DNA of 43,469 nucleotides from Anaerofustis stercorihominis (GCF_005844425.1 NZ_SPHL01000015.1:1-43469); one strand, 5' to 3'. Shown: positions 16,731 to 26,051, numbered from the stretch's first letter. Notes: generated from the letters alone by a model not told the origin. Numbers and translations are program-made.

Positions 16731-18083
16731 ATGGCGAAGAACATTAAAATCTCACCTTCAAGAGTGAGTGCGTATAAAGTATTAAATGAAGTATTTTTAA
16801 CCGGTGCATTTAGCAATATTTCTCTAACAAAACATTTAAGAGCAATAAATATTGAAGCTGACAGAAGACTTTGCACAAATATAGTTCATGGTGTAATAAA
16901 AAAATTTAATAAACTTGAATATATTTTGTCAAAGTTTTCAAAAATGCCCGTAAATGAACTTGATGAAAGAGTTAAGATAAGTATTTATATAGGTTTATAT
17001 CAAATAGTATACCTTGATAAAATTCCAGAATATGCCCTTGTAAATGATAGTGTTAATTTAGTTAAAATGTTCGTAGGTAAAAAAGCTTCCGGCTTTGTAA
17101 ACGGGATTTTAAGAAATGCTTTAAGAAAAAAATATGAATTAAAAGAAATAACTTTTAGTGATTATTATGATATAATGAATTATGAATATGGATTTAAAAG
17201 AGCTTTGGTTGAGAAGCTCTTATTGTCATATAGTAAAGAAGAACTTCTTTCGTATGCAAAATTTTCTATGTTACCTCCAAGTCTATCTCTTAGAGTAAAT
17301 AATTTAAAAACAACAAGAGATGAACTTATTGAAAGATTTAATATAAAAGGTTTTGAAACAAGAAAAACTTTTGTTCCTGAAGGGGTTGAAATTACATCTT
17401 CTCTTAATGTTACGTTAACAGAAGAGTATAGAAAAGGACTTTTTTCTATTCAAGATAGTGCAGGAATGCTTGTTTCATATGCATTAGATGCAAAAGAAGG
17501 TATGAGTGTTCTTGATATGTGTTCTGCTCCTGGCGGTAAAAGTATGCATACAGCAGAAAAAATGAACAATAAAGGAAGTATTATATCTTGTGACATATAT
17601 AAAAAGAAACTTGAAATAATGGATTTTAGAGCAAAACAGCTTGGTATAGATATAATAAAAGTAAGAAAACAAGACGGAACAAATTTCTGTGAAGAGTATG
17701 TTGATAGCTTTGATAGAATAATTTGTGACGTGCCTTGTTCTGGGCTTGGAGTAATTAGAAGAAAGCCGGAAATTCTAAAATATTATTCAAATGAAAAAAT
17801 AGATGAATTAAAAAATATACAATATTCAATTTTATCAAATGCGGTAAAATATTTAAAAAAAGACGGAATTTTGGTTTATTCGACTTGTACTATAAATAAA
17901 GAAGAAAATGAAGATATATTAAACAAAGTTTTATCTGAAAATGAAAACTTGGTTTTAGATTCCATAAATCTGCCTTTTGAATTTGAATATGATAAAGAAA
18001 TGGCAAAAAAAGGAATATTAAACGTACAAGGAGATAAAAATAATACAGATAGTTTCTTTATTTCAAAAATAAAAAGAATTTAA
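16731..18083 (+). CDS. rsmB: 16S rRNA (cytosine-967-C5) methyltransferase
   Basis: 450 residues with an N-terminal NusB-like RNA-binding domain (about 1-150) and a C-terminal SAM-dependent domain. The SAM site is MCSAPGGKSMH. The two functional cysteines are in DVPCSGLGVIRRKPE and YSTCT. It methylates C967 of 16S rRNA, near the P site. The gene is preceded by AAGGAAAT and sits between the peptidase and rlmN genes, as in related genomes. Confidence 0.95.
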   Translation: MAKNIKISPSRVSAYKVLNEVFLTGAFSNISLTKHLRAINIEADRRLCTNIVHGVIKKFNKLEYILSKFSKMPVNELDERVKISIYIGLYQIVYLDKIPEYALVNDSVNLVKMFVGKKASGFVNGILRNALRKKYELKEITFSDYYDIMNYEYGFKRALVEKLLLSYSKEELLSYAKFSMLPPSLSLRVNNLKTTRDELIERFNIKGFETRKTFVPEGVEITSSLNVTLTEEYRKGLFSIQDSAGMLVSYALDAKEGMSVLDMCSAPGGKSMHTAEKMNNKGSIISCDIYKKKLEIMDFRAKQLGIDIIKVRKQDGTNFCEEYVDSFDRIICDVPCSGLGVIRRKPEILKYYSNEKIDELKNIQYSILSNAVKYLKKDGILVYSTCTINKEENEDILNKVLSENENLVLDSINLPFEFEYDKEMAKKGILNVQGDKNNTDSFFISKIKRI

Positions 18084-18090
18084 TGGGGAT

Positions 18091-19122
18091 ATGATGAAGA
18101 ATTTATTTGGACTAACGTTAGAAGATTTGGAAAAAATAGTCATAGATGAATTTAAGGAACCTAAATTTAGAGCAAAGCAAATTTTTAAATGGCTTTATTC
18201 TTCTTATGTGAAAAATATCGATGAAATGACAAATTTATCCTTAAGTTTAAGAGATAAGTTAAAAAGTAAATATTATATTTCTCATTTACAACTTGAAAAG
18301 AAATTTGTTGAAAAGGGAAGTAATACAACAAAATTTTTATTAAAAACCGAAGATGATATTTTAATTGAAAGTGTACTTTTAACTTATGAGGCAGGCTCGA
18401 CTCTTTGTGTTTCTACTCAGGCAGGTTGCAGGATGGGATGTGTTTTTTGTGAGTCAGGTAAATGCGGATTACTTAGGAATCTTACAAAAGGTGAGATTTT
18501 AAATGAAATTTATCTTGTAAACGAGATTGAAGATATAAAGGTATCAAATATTGTTTTGATGGGAAGCGGAGAACCTCTCGATAATTATGATGAGGTTATT
18601 GGTTTTTTAAAACTTGTAATGGATAAAGATACACTAAATATGTCAAAAAGAAGTATTACTTTATCTACTTGTGGTTTAAAAGATAAGATTTATCTTTTGG
18701 CAGATAGCGGATTAGATATTAATCTTGCTTTATCTCTTCATGCTCCTTTTCATGAAATGAGAGAAAGTATGATGCCTGTGGAAAAAGCAAATAATATCGA
18801 TGATGTTTTACAGGCAACTTTTTATTATAGATTTAAAACCGGAAGAAGAATAACATATGAATATTGCTTAATAGAGGGAAAAAATGATACAATAGAGTGT
18901 ATCAATAGACTTTATGAATTATTTAAAGATACTGATGGACTTATAAATGTAATAGGGGTAAATGATAATTCCAAAGAAACGGTAAATGACAAATATATTC
19001 ATATATTTGTAAATAAACTTAGAAAAAAGGGAATAAACGTTACGCTTAGAAGAAGACTAGGAAGCAGTATAAATGCTGCTTGTGGACAGCTTAGAAGCAG
19101 ATATTTAAATAAAGAGGTATAA
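18091..19122 (+). CDS. rlmN: 23S rRNA/tRNA adenine-C2 methyltransferase, radical SAM
   Basis: 343 residues. The radical-SAM cluster is C113-x3-C117-x2-C120 in AGCRMGCVFCES. The C-terminal catalytic cysteine that carries the methyl group is C331 (INAACGQLRSRY). An N-terminal helical accessory domain precedes them. RlmN methylates A2503 of 23S rRNA and A37 of some tRNAs. Two adjacent ATG codons (18091, 18094) are possible starts; the ribosome site (GGGGA) overlaps the end of rsmB. Confidence 0.95.
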   Translation: MMKNLFGLTLEDLEKIVIDEFKEPKFRAKQIFKWLYSSYVKNIDEMTNLSLSLRDKLKSKYYISHLQLEKKFVEKGSNTTKFLLKTEDDILIESVLLTYEAGSTLCVSTQAGCRMGCVFCESGKCGLLRNLTKGEILNEIYLVNEIEDIKVSNIVLMGSGEPLDNYDEVIGFLKLVMDKDTLNMSKRSITLSTCGLKDKIYLLADSGLDINLALSLHAPFHEMRESMMPVEKANNIDDVLQATFYYRFKTGRRITYEYCLIEGKNDTIECINRLYELFKDTDGLINVIGVNDNSKETVNDKYIHIFVNKLRKKGINVTLRRRLGSSINAACGQLRSRYLNKEV

Positions 19123-19124
19123 AG

Positions 19125-19856
19125 ATGAAATTAGTTGGAACCAGTGATGTTGGTATGCTTAGAGAAATTAATCAAGACAGTTTTTTAATGCTTGAAAATA
19201 AAGAAAAAGAAATTATTGCATTTGGCGTTGCTGATGGTCTTGGAGGACATAATGCCGGAGAACTTGCAAGTGCTCTTTGTATGGATATTTTAAGAGAGTA
19301 TTTTAATATTTCTAATAAATTTTATGAAGAAATGAAAAAGGAAGTAAAAGGCATTATTGAATATGCAAATAAAAGAATCTTGGATTTTGCTAATGAAAAC
19401 AAAGAAGCAGCAGGTATGGGGACTACTCTTACTTTGTGTATATATCATGAGGGAGAATGTTTTATAGTTCATATTGGCGATTCAAGATGCTATAAAATAA
19501 ATAAAGATGAAATAAAACAAATTACGGTTGATCATTCTTTGGTTTCACATATGGTTGCAAGCGGAGAAATTACAAAAGAAGAAGCAGAGCATCATCCAAA
19601 CAGGAACATAATTACAAATGCTCTTGGTACACAAGAAGAGTTCTTTATTGATACTTATGTTGAAAAGTTAAAAAAAGGTGATATTATTCTTATTTGTTCC
19701 GATGGTCTAAGCGAACATGTTGAAAATGAAGAAATAAAAGAAATAGTAAATAGTAATGATTTGGATACAGCAAAACATTTACTTGTGGATAAAGCAAATG
19801 AAAACGGCGGAAGTGACAATATAACTGTAGTATTGTTTGACGGAGGATTAGAATAA
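19125..19856 (+). CDS. stp: PP2C-family Ser/Thr phosphatase (Stp/PrpC)
   Basis: 243 residues with the PP2C metal-site motifs: EINQDSFL, VADGLGGHNAGE, GMGTTLTL, HIGDSRCYKI, CSDGLSEHV and GGSDNITVVL. It dephosphorylates substrates of the partner kinase PrkC. The downstream prkC start overlaps its stop, so the two are co-translated. The gap from rlmN is 2 bp. No truncation is seen. Confidence 0.95.
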   Translation: MKLVGTSDVGMLREINQDSFLMLENKEKEIIAFGVADGLGGHNAGELASALCMDILREYFNISNKFYEEMKKEVKGIIEYANKRILDFANENKEAAGMGTTLTLCIYHEGECFIVHIGDSRCYKINKDEIKQITVDHSLVSHMVASGEITKEEAEHHPNRNIITNALGTQEEFFIDTYVEKLKKGDIILICSDGLSEHVENEEIKEIVNSNDLDTAKHLLVDKANENGGSDNITVVLFDGGLE

Positions 19857-21823
19857 TGATGATAGGAAGAGTTTTAAACGACAGATATGAAATAGTTCAA
19901 TTTGTCGGACAAGGGGGAATGGCTAAGGTTTACTTAGGTTTTGATAAAGTTTTAAACAGAGATGTAGCCATAAAGGTTCTTCAAGAGGAGTTTACGGATA
20001 ATGAACAATTCCTTAATAAATTTAAAAGAGAAGCCCAAGCTGCAGGAAAATTATCTCATCCTCATATCGTAAATATTTACGATACGGGTATTGATAACAA
20101 TATTTATTATATTGTTATGGAATATGTTGATGGCGGAACTTTAAAAGATTATATTAACGCAAAAGGAAAACTTAGCTATAGAGAAAGTATCAATTATGCA
20201 TTGGCTATTGCATCTGCACTTAGTCAGGCACATAAAAATAACATTATTCACAGAGATGTAAAACCTCAAAATATATTACTAACCAGAGCAAAAAGACTTC
20301 CAAAAGTTGCTGATTTTGGTATAGCACGTGCCATAACATCATCAACAATGACAATGGTAGATGAAACAATGGGAAGTGTTCATTATCTTTCTCCTGAACA
20401 GGCAAGGGGAGGATATCTTGATGCAAGATCAGATTTGTATTCTCTTGGAATTTTATTATATGAAATGGTAACAGGTAAATTGCCTTTCGATTCTGATTCT
20501 CCTGTTGCTGTTGCTTTAATGCAAATACAAGAAGATATAGTACCTCTTAGAGATATAGATCCCGAAGCTCCAAAAGGTCTTGAAGTTATTATTCAAAATC
20601 TTACTGCCAAATCTCCAAATGACAGATATCAAGATGCTGCAAGTTTAATAGAAGATTTGAAAAAAGTAAGAAGTGATTTTAATGCTCATATAAACAGAAT
20701 AGGAATGGATGATACATCACCTACAGAGAGAATTCCTATTATCAGAGATGAAGAAATAGAGCAAGTTCCTAAAAGGGTTCCTCTTGAAAATACTGATGAC
20801 TATGATAAATTAAGAGAAGATGAAGTAGAAAAAGATAAAAAAGATAAGAAAAAGAAAAAGGATAAAGAAGGAAAAGCAAATTGGTTTAAAAAACTTCCTT
20901 TAAAAATGAAAATTCTTACAGGAGTTTTAGCTGTTATGCTTATTGCTGGTATAGTATTTGCAGGAACAAGAATTTTTGCAAAGGAAATTACAGTTCCGAG
21001 TGTTGTAAATATGACACAGGCTGAAGCTATTGCAACTCTTGAAAAGGCAGGGTTAAAAGTAGATACTCCAAAGATGCAAAGTTCTACGGAAGTTGAAGCA
21101 GGTATGGTTATTTCTCAGTCTCCTACCGCAAATACTGTAATAAAATCTTATCAAAAAGTTACTATTGTAGTTTCAAGTGGACCAAAAGATGTTGAAATTC
21201 CTAATGTTGTAGGTATGCAGCAAGAAGAAGCCGAAGCTGCCATTACGGCCCTTGAACTTGAAGTCAAAGTTGTAAGTAAATATAATGATGATGTTGAAAA
21301 AGGTGAAGTTTATAAACAAGAACCAGCTGCAAAAGAAAGCATAAAGCAAGGCGAAACCGTTACTATTTATGTTAGTAAAGGTGTAAGTAAAGTTACAATG
21401 GAAGATTTAAGTGGTTTATCTTTAAGTGAAGCTAAAAGTAAAATCACATCTCTTGGTTTAGTTGTTGGGGATATAGAATATGATACAAGTGAAAAATATG
21501 GAAAAGATGTAGTAATCAGTTCTTCACCAAGTCAATATGAAGAAGTAACAAAAGGTTCAAGTGTTGATCTTGTTGTAAGTAAAGGTTTAATTCAAACTAA
21601 AACAATGGCAATAGATATCGGTGAATTCTGTAATAGTACAGGTAAAAAAGTTAAGGTTGATATTGTTTATGTAGATCCAGATGGAAATACATCAACAGCT
21701 TACAGCGGAACAGTAAAAGATACTGATATTATAAGGGTAACTTTTAAAGGATATGGAGTTGGATATTTTAAAGTATATATTAACGGAAGCGAAAAAGGTA
21801 ATGGAGGAATAGTTACTTTCTAA
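19856..21823 (+). CDS. prkC: membrane Ser/Thr protein kinase with PASTA domains (PrkC/StkP)
   Basis: A 655-residue Hanks-type kinase. It has a Gly-rich loop GQGGMAKVY, K40, E59, the catalytic HRDVKPQN (D134) and DFG (153-155). A very lysine-rich juxtamembrane stretch precedes one transmembrane helix (LTGVLAVMLIAGIVFAG). Three extracellular PASTA repeats follow (starting near ITVPSVV, VEIPNVV and VTMEDLS), then a C-terminal domain of about 80 residues with no family I recognise. PASTA repeats bind muropeptides or lipid II, so the kinase couples the cell-wall state to signalling. Confidence 0.95.
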   Translation: MMIGRVLNDRYEIVQFVGQGGMAKVYLGFDKVLNRDVAIKVLQEEFTDNEQFLNKFKREAQAAGKLSHPHIVNIYDTGIDNNIYYIVMEYVDGGTLKDYINAKGKLSYRESINYALAIASALSQAHKNNIIHRDVKPQNILLTRAKRLPKVADFGIARAITSSTMTMVDETMGSVHYLSPEQARGGYLDARSDLYSLGILLYEMVTGKLPFDSDSPVAVALMQIQEDIVPLRDIDPEAPKGLEVIIQNLTAKSPNDRYQDAASLIEDLKKVRSDFNAHINRIGMDDTSPTERIPIIRDEEIEQVPKRVPLENTDDYDKLREDEVEKDKKDKKKKKDKEGKANWFKKLPLKMKILTGVLAVMLIAGIVFAGTRIFAKEITVPSVVNMTQAEAIATLEKAGLKVDTPKMQSSTEVEAGMVISQSPTANTVIKSYQKVTIVVSSGPKDVEIPNVVGMQQEEAEAAITALELEVKVVSKYNDDVEKGEVYKQEPAAKESIKQGETVTIYVSKGVSKVTMEDLSGLSLSEAKSKITSLGLVVGDIEYDTSEKYGKDVVISSSPSQYEEVTKGSSVDLVVSKGLIQTKTMAIDIGEFCNSTGKKVKVDIVYVDPDGNTSTAYSGTVKDTDIIRVTFKGYGVGYFKVYINGSEKGNGGIVTF

Positions 21824-21824
21824 T

Positions 21825-22703
21825 ATGCTAAAAGGAAAAATTTTAAAAGGAGTAGGCAGTTTTTATACTGTCTACTCTTATAACGATAATAAGGAATATA
21901 CACTTAAAGCCAGAGGGGTATTTAGAAAACAAAAAATAACTCCGGTTGTTGGAGATGAAGTTTTATTTTCTGCCATGAATACCGAGGACGGAAGCATTGA
22001 AAAAATAGAAAAAAGAAGAAACGAACTTATTAGACCAAGTATTTCAAATGTAGATAATATTGTTATTGTGTGTGCATTAAAGCAGCCTGACATAAGTTTT
22101 TTTTTATTGGATAAAATGCTTATTAATGCTTATAACGAAAATGTTGAAATATATATTTGTTTTAATAAATGTGATCTTTGTACAAAAGAAGAAATAGAAG
22201 AAATAAAAAATATATATAAAAATTCAGGTTTTAATTTAATATTTACAAGTAATATTACAAAGGAAGGCATAGAGGAAATTAAACCGATACTTAAAAATAA
22301 AACTACTGTTTTTATGGGAGTATCGGGAGCAGGTAAATCTTCTATGATTAATTCCTTATATGATAATTATAAACTTGAAACATCACATGTCAGCAGGAAA
22401 ATAAAAAGAGGGAGACATACAACAAGACATAGTGAACTTTTCATGGAAAATGAAAATACATTTGTTGCGGATACTCCCGGATTTTCATCTCTTGAAGTTT
22501 TTGATGTAAAAAAGGAAGATTTATATCATTATTATAATGAGTTTATTGAATATATAGATTGTAAATTTCCTAATTGTGTTCATATAAACGAACCTGTGTG
22601 TGGCGTTAAGGATGCAGTTAAAGATGGAAAAATCAATATTACAAGATATAATACATATAAACAAATTTTTGAAGAAATTAAATCAAAGGAAAATAAATAT
22701 TAA
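21825..22703 (+). CDS. rsgA: small-subunit ribosome biogenesis GTPase RsgA
   Basis: 292 residues. An N-terminal OB fold precedes a circularly permuted GTPase with FNKCDL (G4), GVSGAGKSSMIN (P-loop), the basic switch segment KRGRHTTRH and DTPGFSS (G3). The C-terminal zinc knuckle reads CKFPNCVHINEPVC. RsgA checks late 30S maturation. The gap from prkC is one base and the stop overlaps the thiN start. The epimerase gene rpe, which often follows rsgA in Firmicutes, is missing. Confidence 0.96.
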   Translation: MLKGKILKGVGSFYTVYSYNDNKEYTLKARGVFRKQKITPVVGDEVLFSAMNTEDGSIEKIEKRRNELIRPSISNVDNIVIVCALKQPDISFFLLDKMLINAYNENVEIYICFNKCDLCTKEEIEEIKNIYKNSGFNLIFTSNITKEGIEEIKPILKNKTTVFMGVSGAGKSSMINSLYDNYKLETSHVSRKIKRGRHTTRHSELFMENENTFVADTPGFSSLEVFDVKKEDLYHYYNEFIEYIDCKFPNCVHINEPVCGVKDAVKDGKINITRYNTYKQIFEEIKSKENKY

Positions 22704-23335
22704 TGAAATTTTTAATGGTCAGCGGCGGAGAAGTCAGCGATTATAATTTTTTGAAAAATGAAATAGATAAGTTTGCACCTGATTATATAGTTGCAATAGA
22801 TAAAGGTGCAAATCATCTTAGTAAAATAGGAATAAAAGCAGATGTCTTAATAGGGGATCTCGACAGCATAGATATTAATTTAAAAGAAAAATATAAAGAT
22901 AAAATTTTAAAACTACCTGTTGAAAAAGATGATACCGATACGGCTGTTGCTCTTGATTATGCTATGGATAATGGAGCAAAAGAAATTAAAATATATGCAT
23001 CGGTTGGTTCTAGATTTGATCATACATATGCTAATGTCTTATTATTAAAAAGAGCCCTTGATAAAAATATAAAATGTACTTTAATAAACGAACAAAATAA
23101 GATTAGTTTACATAATAAAAGTTTTAGTATAAAAGAAATGGTTGGAAGTACAGCATCATTTTTTGCATTTGACAAACCTGTTACTTTAACTTTAAATGGA
23201 TTTTATTATCCTTTAGATAAATATCTTATGAAAAAATATGATCCTTTAGGAGTAAGCAATAAAGTAACAAGTAATAATGCAGAAGTTATATTTGAAGAAG
23301 GAGAGCTTCTTAGTATTATTGCAAGGGATAAATAA
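22703..23335 (+). CDS. thiN: thiamine pyrophosphokinase
   Basis: 210 residues with the TPK signatures AIDKGANHL, DVLIGDLDSID, KDDTDTAVALDYA and GSRFDHTYANVLLLK. It converts thiamine to the cofactor thiamine diphosphate with ATP. It is the last gene of the long rpoZ-to-thiN run, overlapping rsgA by one base. No thiamine riboswitch is seen, in keeping with transcription from upstream. No clear terminator follows; rpmB has its own promoter. Confidence 0.93.
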   Translation: MKFLMVSGGEVSDYNFLKNEIDKFAPDYIVAIDKGANHLSKIGIKADVLIGDLDSIDINLKEKYKDKILKLPVEKDDTDTAVALDYAMDNGAKEIKIYASVGSRFDHTYANVLLLKRALDKNIKCTLINEQNKISLHNKSFSIKEMVGSTASFFAFDKPVTLTLNGFYYPLDKYLMKKYDPLGVSNKVTSNNAEVIFEEGELLSIIARDK

Positions 23336-23386
23336 GGGAAAAAATAAAAAAATATATAAAAATGTTTAAAAAATATACAAATAGGT

Positions 23387-23415
23387 TTGCATTTAGTTAA
23401 AATCTTTGTTATAAT
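23387..23415 (+). promoter_or_regulatory. rpmB promoter
   Basis: TTGCAT (23387-23392), 17 bp, TATAAT (23410-23415). The predicted 5' UTR is about 48 nt and ends in a strong AGGAGG site. Confidence 0.78.
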
Positions 23416-23470
23416 ACTATGTACTGTGAATAAGTAAGAAATTATGTTTTAGATATAGGAGGAATATATT

Positions 23471-23659
23471 ATGCCTAAAGAATGTTATGTATGCGGTAAA
23501 AAGATTACAAGCGGTAACCAAGTAAGTCACTCAAACATTCATACAAAAAGAACTTGGAAACCTAACTTAAAAAAAGTAAGAATCGTAGAAGATAATACAA
23601 CAAAAAATGTACAAGTTTGTACAAGATGTTTACGTTCAGGTAAAGTAGAAAGAGCGTAA
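23471..23659 (+). CDS. rpmB: 50S ribosomal protein L28
   Basis: 62 residues, full length for L28. The sequence has the L28 features CYVCGKKITSGNQVSHS, then RTWKPNLKKVRI and CTRCLRSGKVER. Both cysteine pairs (CxxC and CxxC) are kept, so this is the zinc-binding version. It is a stand-alone gene with its own promoter and terminator. Confidence 0.97.
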   Translation: MPKECYVCGKKITSGNQVSHSNIHTKRTWKPNLKKVRIVEDNTTKNVQVCTRCLRSGKVERA

Positions 23660-23682
23660 GTTTAATTTAATATACGATAAAT

Positions 23683-23709
23683 AAAGATAGTTTTTAACTA
23701 TCTTTTTTT
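23683..23709. terminator. intrinsic terminator of rpmB
   Basis: AAAGATAGTT (23683-23692), loop TTT, AACTATCTTT (23696-23705), then T to 23709. It also lies just past the stop of the convergent small gene and may serve both. Confidence 0.85.
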
Positions 23710-23710
23710 A

Positions 23711-23881
23711 TTACCTTCCTATATTATGAAAATTATCTTTGAACATATGGAAAAAACAATAAATTACACCTGCAATTATTAATGCATACCAAATCCATTT
23801 AGGGAAAACTAAAATAAGTAAAATAAATATGATACAGGCAAGAAGACAATCGATAATTAATCTGTCGTTGTGGCAATTCAT
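23711..23881 (-). CDS. 56-residue membrane protein of unknown function
   Basis: A small ORF with a very strong AAAGGAGG site (23896-23889), 7 nt before ATG. The protein starts MNCHNDRLIIDCLLACIIF. It has two closely spaced hydrophobic segments (about residues 8-25 and 30-44) separated by FPKW, and ends with a short charged tail. I recognise no family. It is followed by the bidirectional rpmB terminator. Its upstream region contains a perfect 14-bp palindrome overlapping its likely -10 region. Confidence 0.68.
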   Translation of the reverse strand: MNCHNDRLIIDCLLACIIFILLILVFPKWIWYALIIAGVIYCFFHMFKDNFHNIGR

Positions 23882-23900
23882 TTTTACTCCTCCTTTGTTT

Positions 23901-23914
23901 ATACTATATAGTAT
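23901..23914. promoter_or_regulatory. 14-bp perfect palindrome upstream of the small membrane protein
   Basis: ATACTATATAGTAT is self-complementary. It lies 5-18 bp upstream of the AAAGGAGG site of the minus-strand gene, where its -10 box would be expected. It may be an operator or just an AT-rich -10 region. Confidence 0.35.
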
Positions 23915-23946
23915 TAAAGGATTTAAAAATATGTGAATAATTAAAT

Positions 23947-23971
23947 AAAAAAAGCCCTGGTGTAAGGGCTT
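23947..23971 (-). terminator. intrinsic terminator of panE
   Basis: Minus strand: AAGCCCT (23971-23965), loop TACACC, AGGGCTT (23958-23952), then a T run to 23947. Confidence 0.87.
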
Positions 23972-23976
23972 ATATT

Positions 23977-24897
23977 TTAATAGCTATTTTCTATTTCTTT
24001 TATTTTGTCATATAGATAGTCGTTAAGAGGTGTTTCTATATTATGTTTTTTACCTAATTTTTTTATAGTTCCAGCAAAAAGCTCGACTTCTGTTTTTCTT
24101 TTTGCTTTTGTATCTTGACGAAGGGATGGTGCATTGTCTGGGCTTAATGTATCCATTAAAGCCATCCAATCATTTATTTCTATATCTGTAAGTTCTATTC
24201 CTTCCGCTTTTGCGACCTTTTGAACTTCTTTCATAACATTTATAACCATTTCTCTTGGTTTGCCTTGTTTTTGAATTCCTCCGTATGTTGTTTCATATAC
24301 TGCAACTACTTGGTTTACAGCATCGTTTAACATAAGTTTGCTCCAAAGGTTATGTAAAATGTTATCAGGTATTTCGTATGGAAGATTTGAATTTATAAAC
24401 AGTTCCTCTACTTTTTTTACATCTTCTGTTATTATATTGTCTTTGTTTCCATAGCATATTGTTCCAACTTTTGAAAAAGAAACATTGTTATTTTCTTTTT
24501 GAGCATCCATTCCGTGTACTTCGCAGTATAAAAGATGTTTTTCTCCGTAATGTTCTTTTATAATATTTTCACTTTCTATTCCATTCATTACAGATAAGAA
24601 AATGGTATCATCTTTAACAAAATTTTTAACGGATTTTATAGCTTCATCCATTCCGGTAAATTTAACTGCGAATATTATAAGATCCGCTTTTTGCTCATTT
24701 TCTTTATCACATACAAAGTTAAAATTATATTTTTCTCCATTAATAATATAATCCATATTCTTATATTTTTTTACCCTGTCTTCATCAGCGATAAAATATA
24801 CTTCATCTTTAAGATAATCTTGTAAATATGATGCATACATTAACCCTAAAGCACCTGCACCTATTATAAATACATTTTTTATTTGCATATAATTCAC
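23977..24897 (-). CDS. panE: 2-dehydropantoate 2-reductase (ketopantoate reductase family)
   Basis: 306 residues. The N-terminal nucleotide site is IIGAGALGLMYASYL. The central FAVKF, MNGI and SKLMLNDAVNQV features and the C-terminal helical domain fit the ApbA/PanE family. PanE makes pantoate for pantothenate and CoA with NADPH; other family members reduce different 2-keto acids, so the pathway is not certain without panB/panC nearby. It has its own divergent promoter and terminator. Confidence 0.88.
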   Translation of the reverse strand: MNYMQIKNVFIIGAGALGLMYASYLQDYLKDEVYFIADEDRVKKYKNMDYIINGEKYNFNFVCDKENEQKADLIIFAVKFTGMDEAIKSVKNFVKDDTIFLSVMNGIESENIIKEHYGEKHLLYCEVHGMDAQKENNNVSFSKVGTICYGNKDNIITEDVKKVEELFINSNLPYEIPDNILHNLWSKLMLNDAVNQVVAVYETTYGGIQKQGKPREMVINVMKEVQKVAKAEGIELTDIEINDWMALMDTLSPDNAPSLRQDTKAKRKTEVELFAGTIKKLGKKHNIETPLNDYLYDKIKEIENSY

Positions 24898-24902
24898 TCC
24901 TT

Positions 24903-24928
24903 ATCTTTTATATTTTATCATAAAAGAT
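24903..24928. repeat. inverted repeat in the panE promoter/leader
   Basis: Perfect 9-bp arms ATCTTTTAT (24903-24911) and ATAAAAGAT (24920-24928) are separated by 8 bp. The repeat covers the minus-strand TAAAAT (-10) region and lies just upstream of the panE ribosome site. Confidence 0.5.
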
Positions 24929-24953
24929 GGATTTGTCTAAGATATATTAAAAC

Positions 24954-24982
24954 TTTACAAGGTATAAAAACACAGGTATAAT
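24954..24982 (+). promoter_or_regulatory. promoter of the DUF4430/ECF transporter operon
   Basis: TTTACA (24954-24959), 17 bp, TATAAT (24977-24982), about 28 bp before the start codon. No riboswitch fits in this short leader. Confidence 0.75.
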
Positions 24983-25010
24983 TAAATTAATTTAAAGTGA
25001 CGGAGAAAAT

Positions 25011-26048
25011 ATGAAAAAAAGAAATTTTAAAAAGAATTTACCATACATTATACCCATATGTATTTTAGTATTATTTGTTGTATTTAAGCTTTTTACAATG
25101 GATATTTCCTTTGGAGAAATAAAATGTAATTTAAGTGATAATCCGAATATTGTAAGTTTATTAAAGGAAGCAAAAAGCAAAGAAAAAACGCTTCAAATAA
25201 ATGGAGCAATAGGGGATACTTCTTACTGTTATGAATATGAAAGCAGTGATATTACAGGATATGAAAACAGTGACTTAAATTTAAAAAGTTTTGATGAATA
25301 CAATAATAATTTAAAAGAAACTTTGGGATGTGAAAATATTGTATCATTTGAATACAGTGAAAATATAAAATTAAACGGAACTCCTAAGTTAGTATTTTAT
25401 AATTTAAAAGAAGGCAATTATTCTTTATTTGAAATAAGAGAAGGTAATATTTATTATTTGAGCGATACAGTTACAAATAAAAATGAAGTATCTTTTGATG
25501 TATCCAATACTTCTTACGTTTATGTTTTGGCAAGTGGAGTAGATGATGATACTATTTCAAAATTAAAAAATGATAAACTTGAAATAAAAACTTCTTCAGA
25601 TGAAGAAAAGACAAAACTTATTGCTGCAACAGAAAAAAAAGGCGAAGAAGAAAATAATCAAAATAAGAAAGAATATTACTTTAATTTAACTATTGAATGT
25701 AAGGAAGCAGTAGAAAATATTGATTTAATAAAAGAAGAAAAAAGAAAGTATATTCCATCAAACGGATATATATTTGGACCTAAAAAGGTTGTTTTTTATG
25801 AAGGAGAAAATCTCTATGAAGTTCTTTTCAGAGAGTTAAAAAAAGCAGGAATTCCTTTTGATGCGAGTGGGTATAGTGAGTATTCTACGGCATATGTAAA
25901 GGGAATAAATAATCTATATGAATTTGACCTTGGGGCATCTTCAGGTTGGGTTTATTATGTAAATGGAAAGCAGCCTAATTATGGTTGTTCTGATTATATT
26001 CTAAAAAGTGGTGATGAGGTCGTTTGGAAATATATTAAAGGAAGGTAA
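25011..26048 (+). CDS. membrane-anchored protein with transcobalamin-like C-terminal (DUF4430) domain
   Basis: 345 residues. A basic N-terminus and one hydrophobic helix (about 11-30) act as an anchor or uncleaved signal. A middle region of about 190 residues is unassigned, and a Lys/Glu-rich linker follows (about 195-220). The C-terminal domain (about 222-345) has DUF4430 features: VVFYEGENLYEVLFRELKKAG, then YVKGINNLYEFDLGASSGW and VNGKQPNYGCSDYILKSGDEVVWKY. DUF4430 corresponds to the C-terminal beta domain of transcobalamin and intrinsic factor. It is first of four genes with an ECF transporter. The inferred role is capture of cobalamin at the cell surface. Confidence 0.82.
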   Translation: MKKRNFKKNLPYIIPICILVLFVVFKLFTMDISFGEIKCNLSDNPNIVSLLKEAKSKEKTLQINGAIGDTSYCYEYESSDITGYENSDLNLKSFDEYNNNLKETLGCENIVSFEYSENIKLNGTPKLVFYNLKEGNYSLFEIREGNIYYLSDTVTNKNEVSFDVSNTSYVYVLASGVDDDTISKLKNDKLEIKTSSDEEKTKLIAATEKKGEEENNQNKKEYYFNLTIECKEAVENIDLIKEEKRKYIPSNGYIFGPKKVVFYEGENLYEVLFRELKKAGIPFDASGYSEYSTAYVKGINNLYEFDLGASSGWVYYVNGKQPNYGCSDYILKSGDEVVWKYIKGR

Positions 26049-26051
26049 AAT

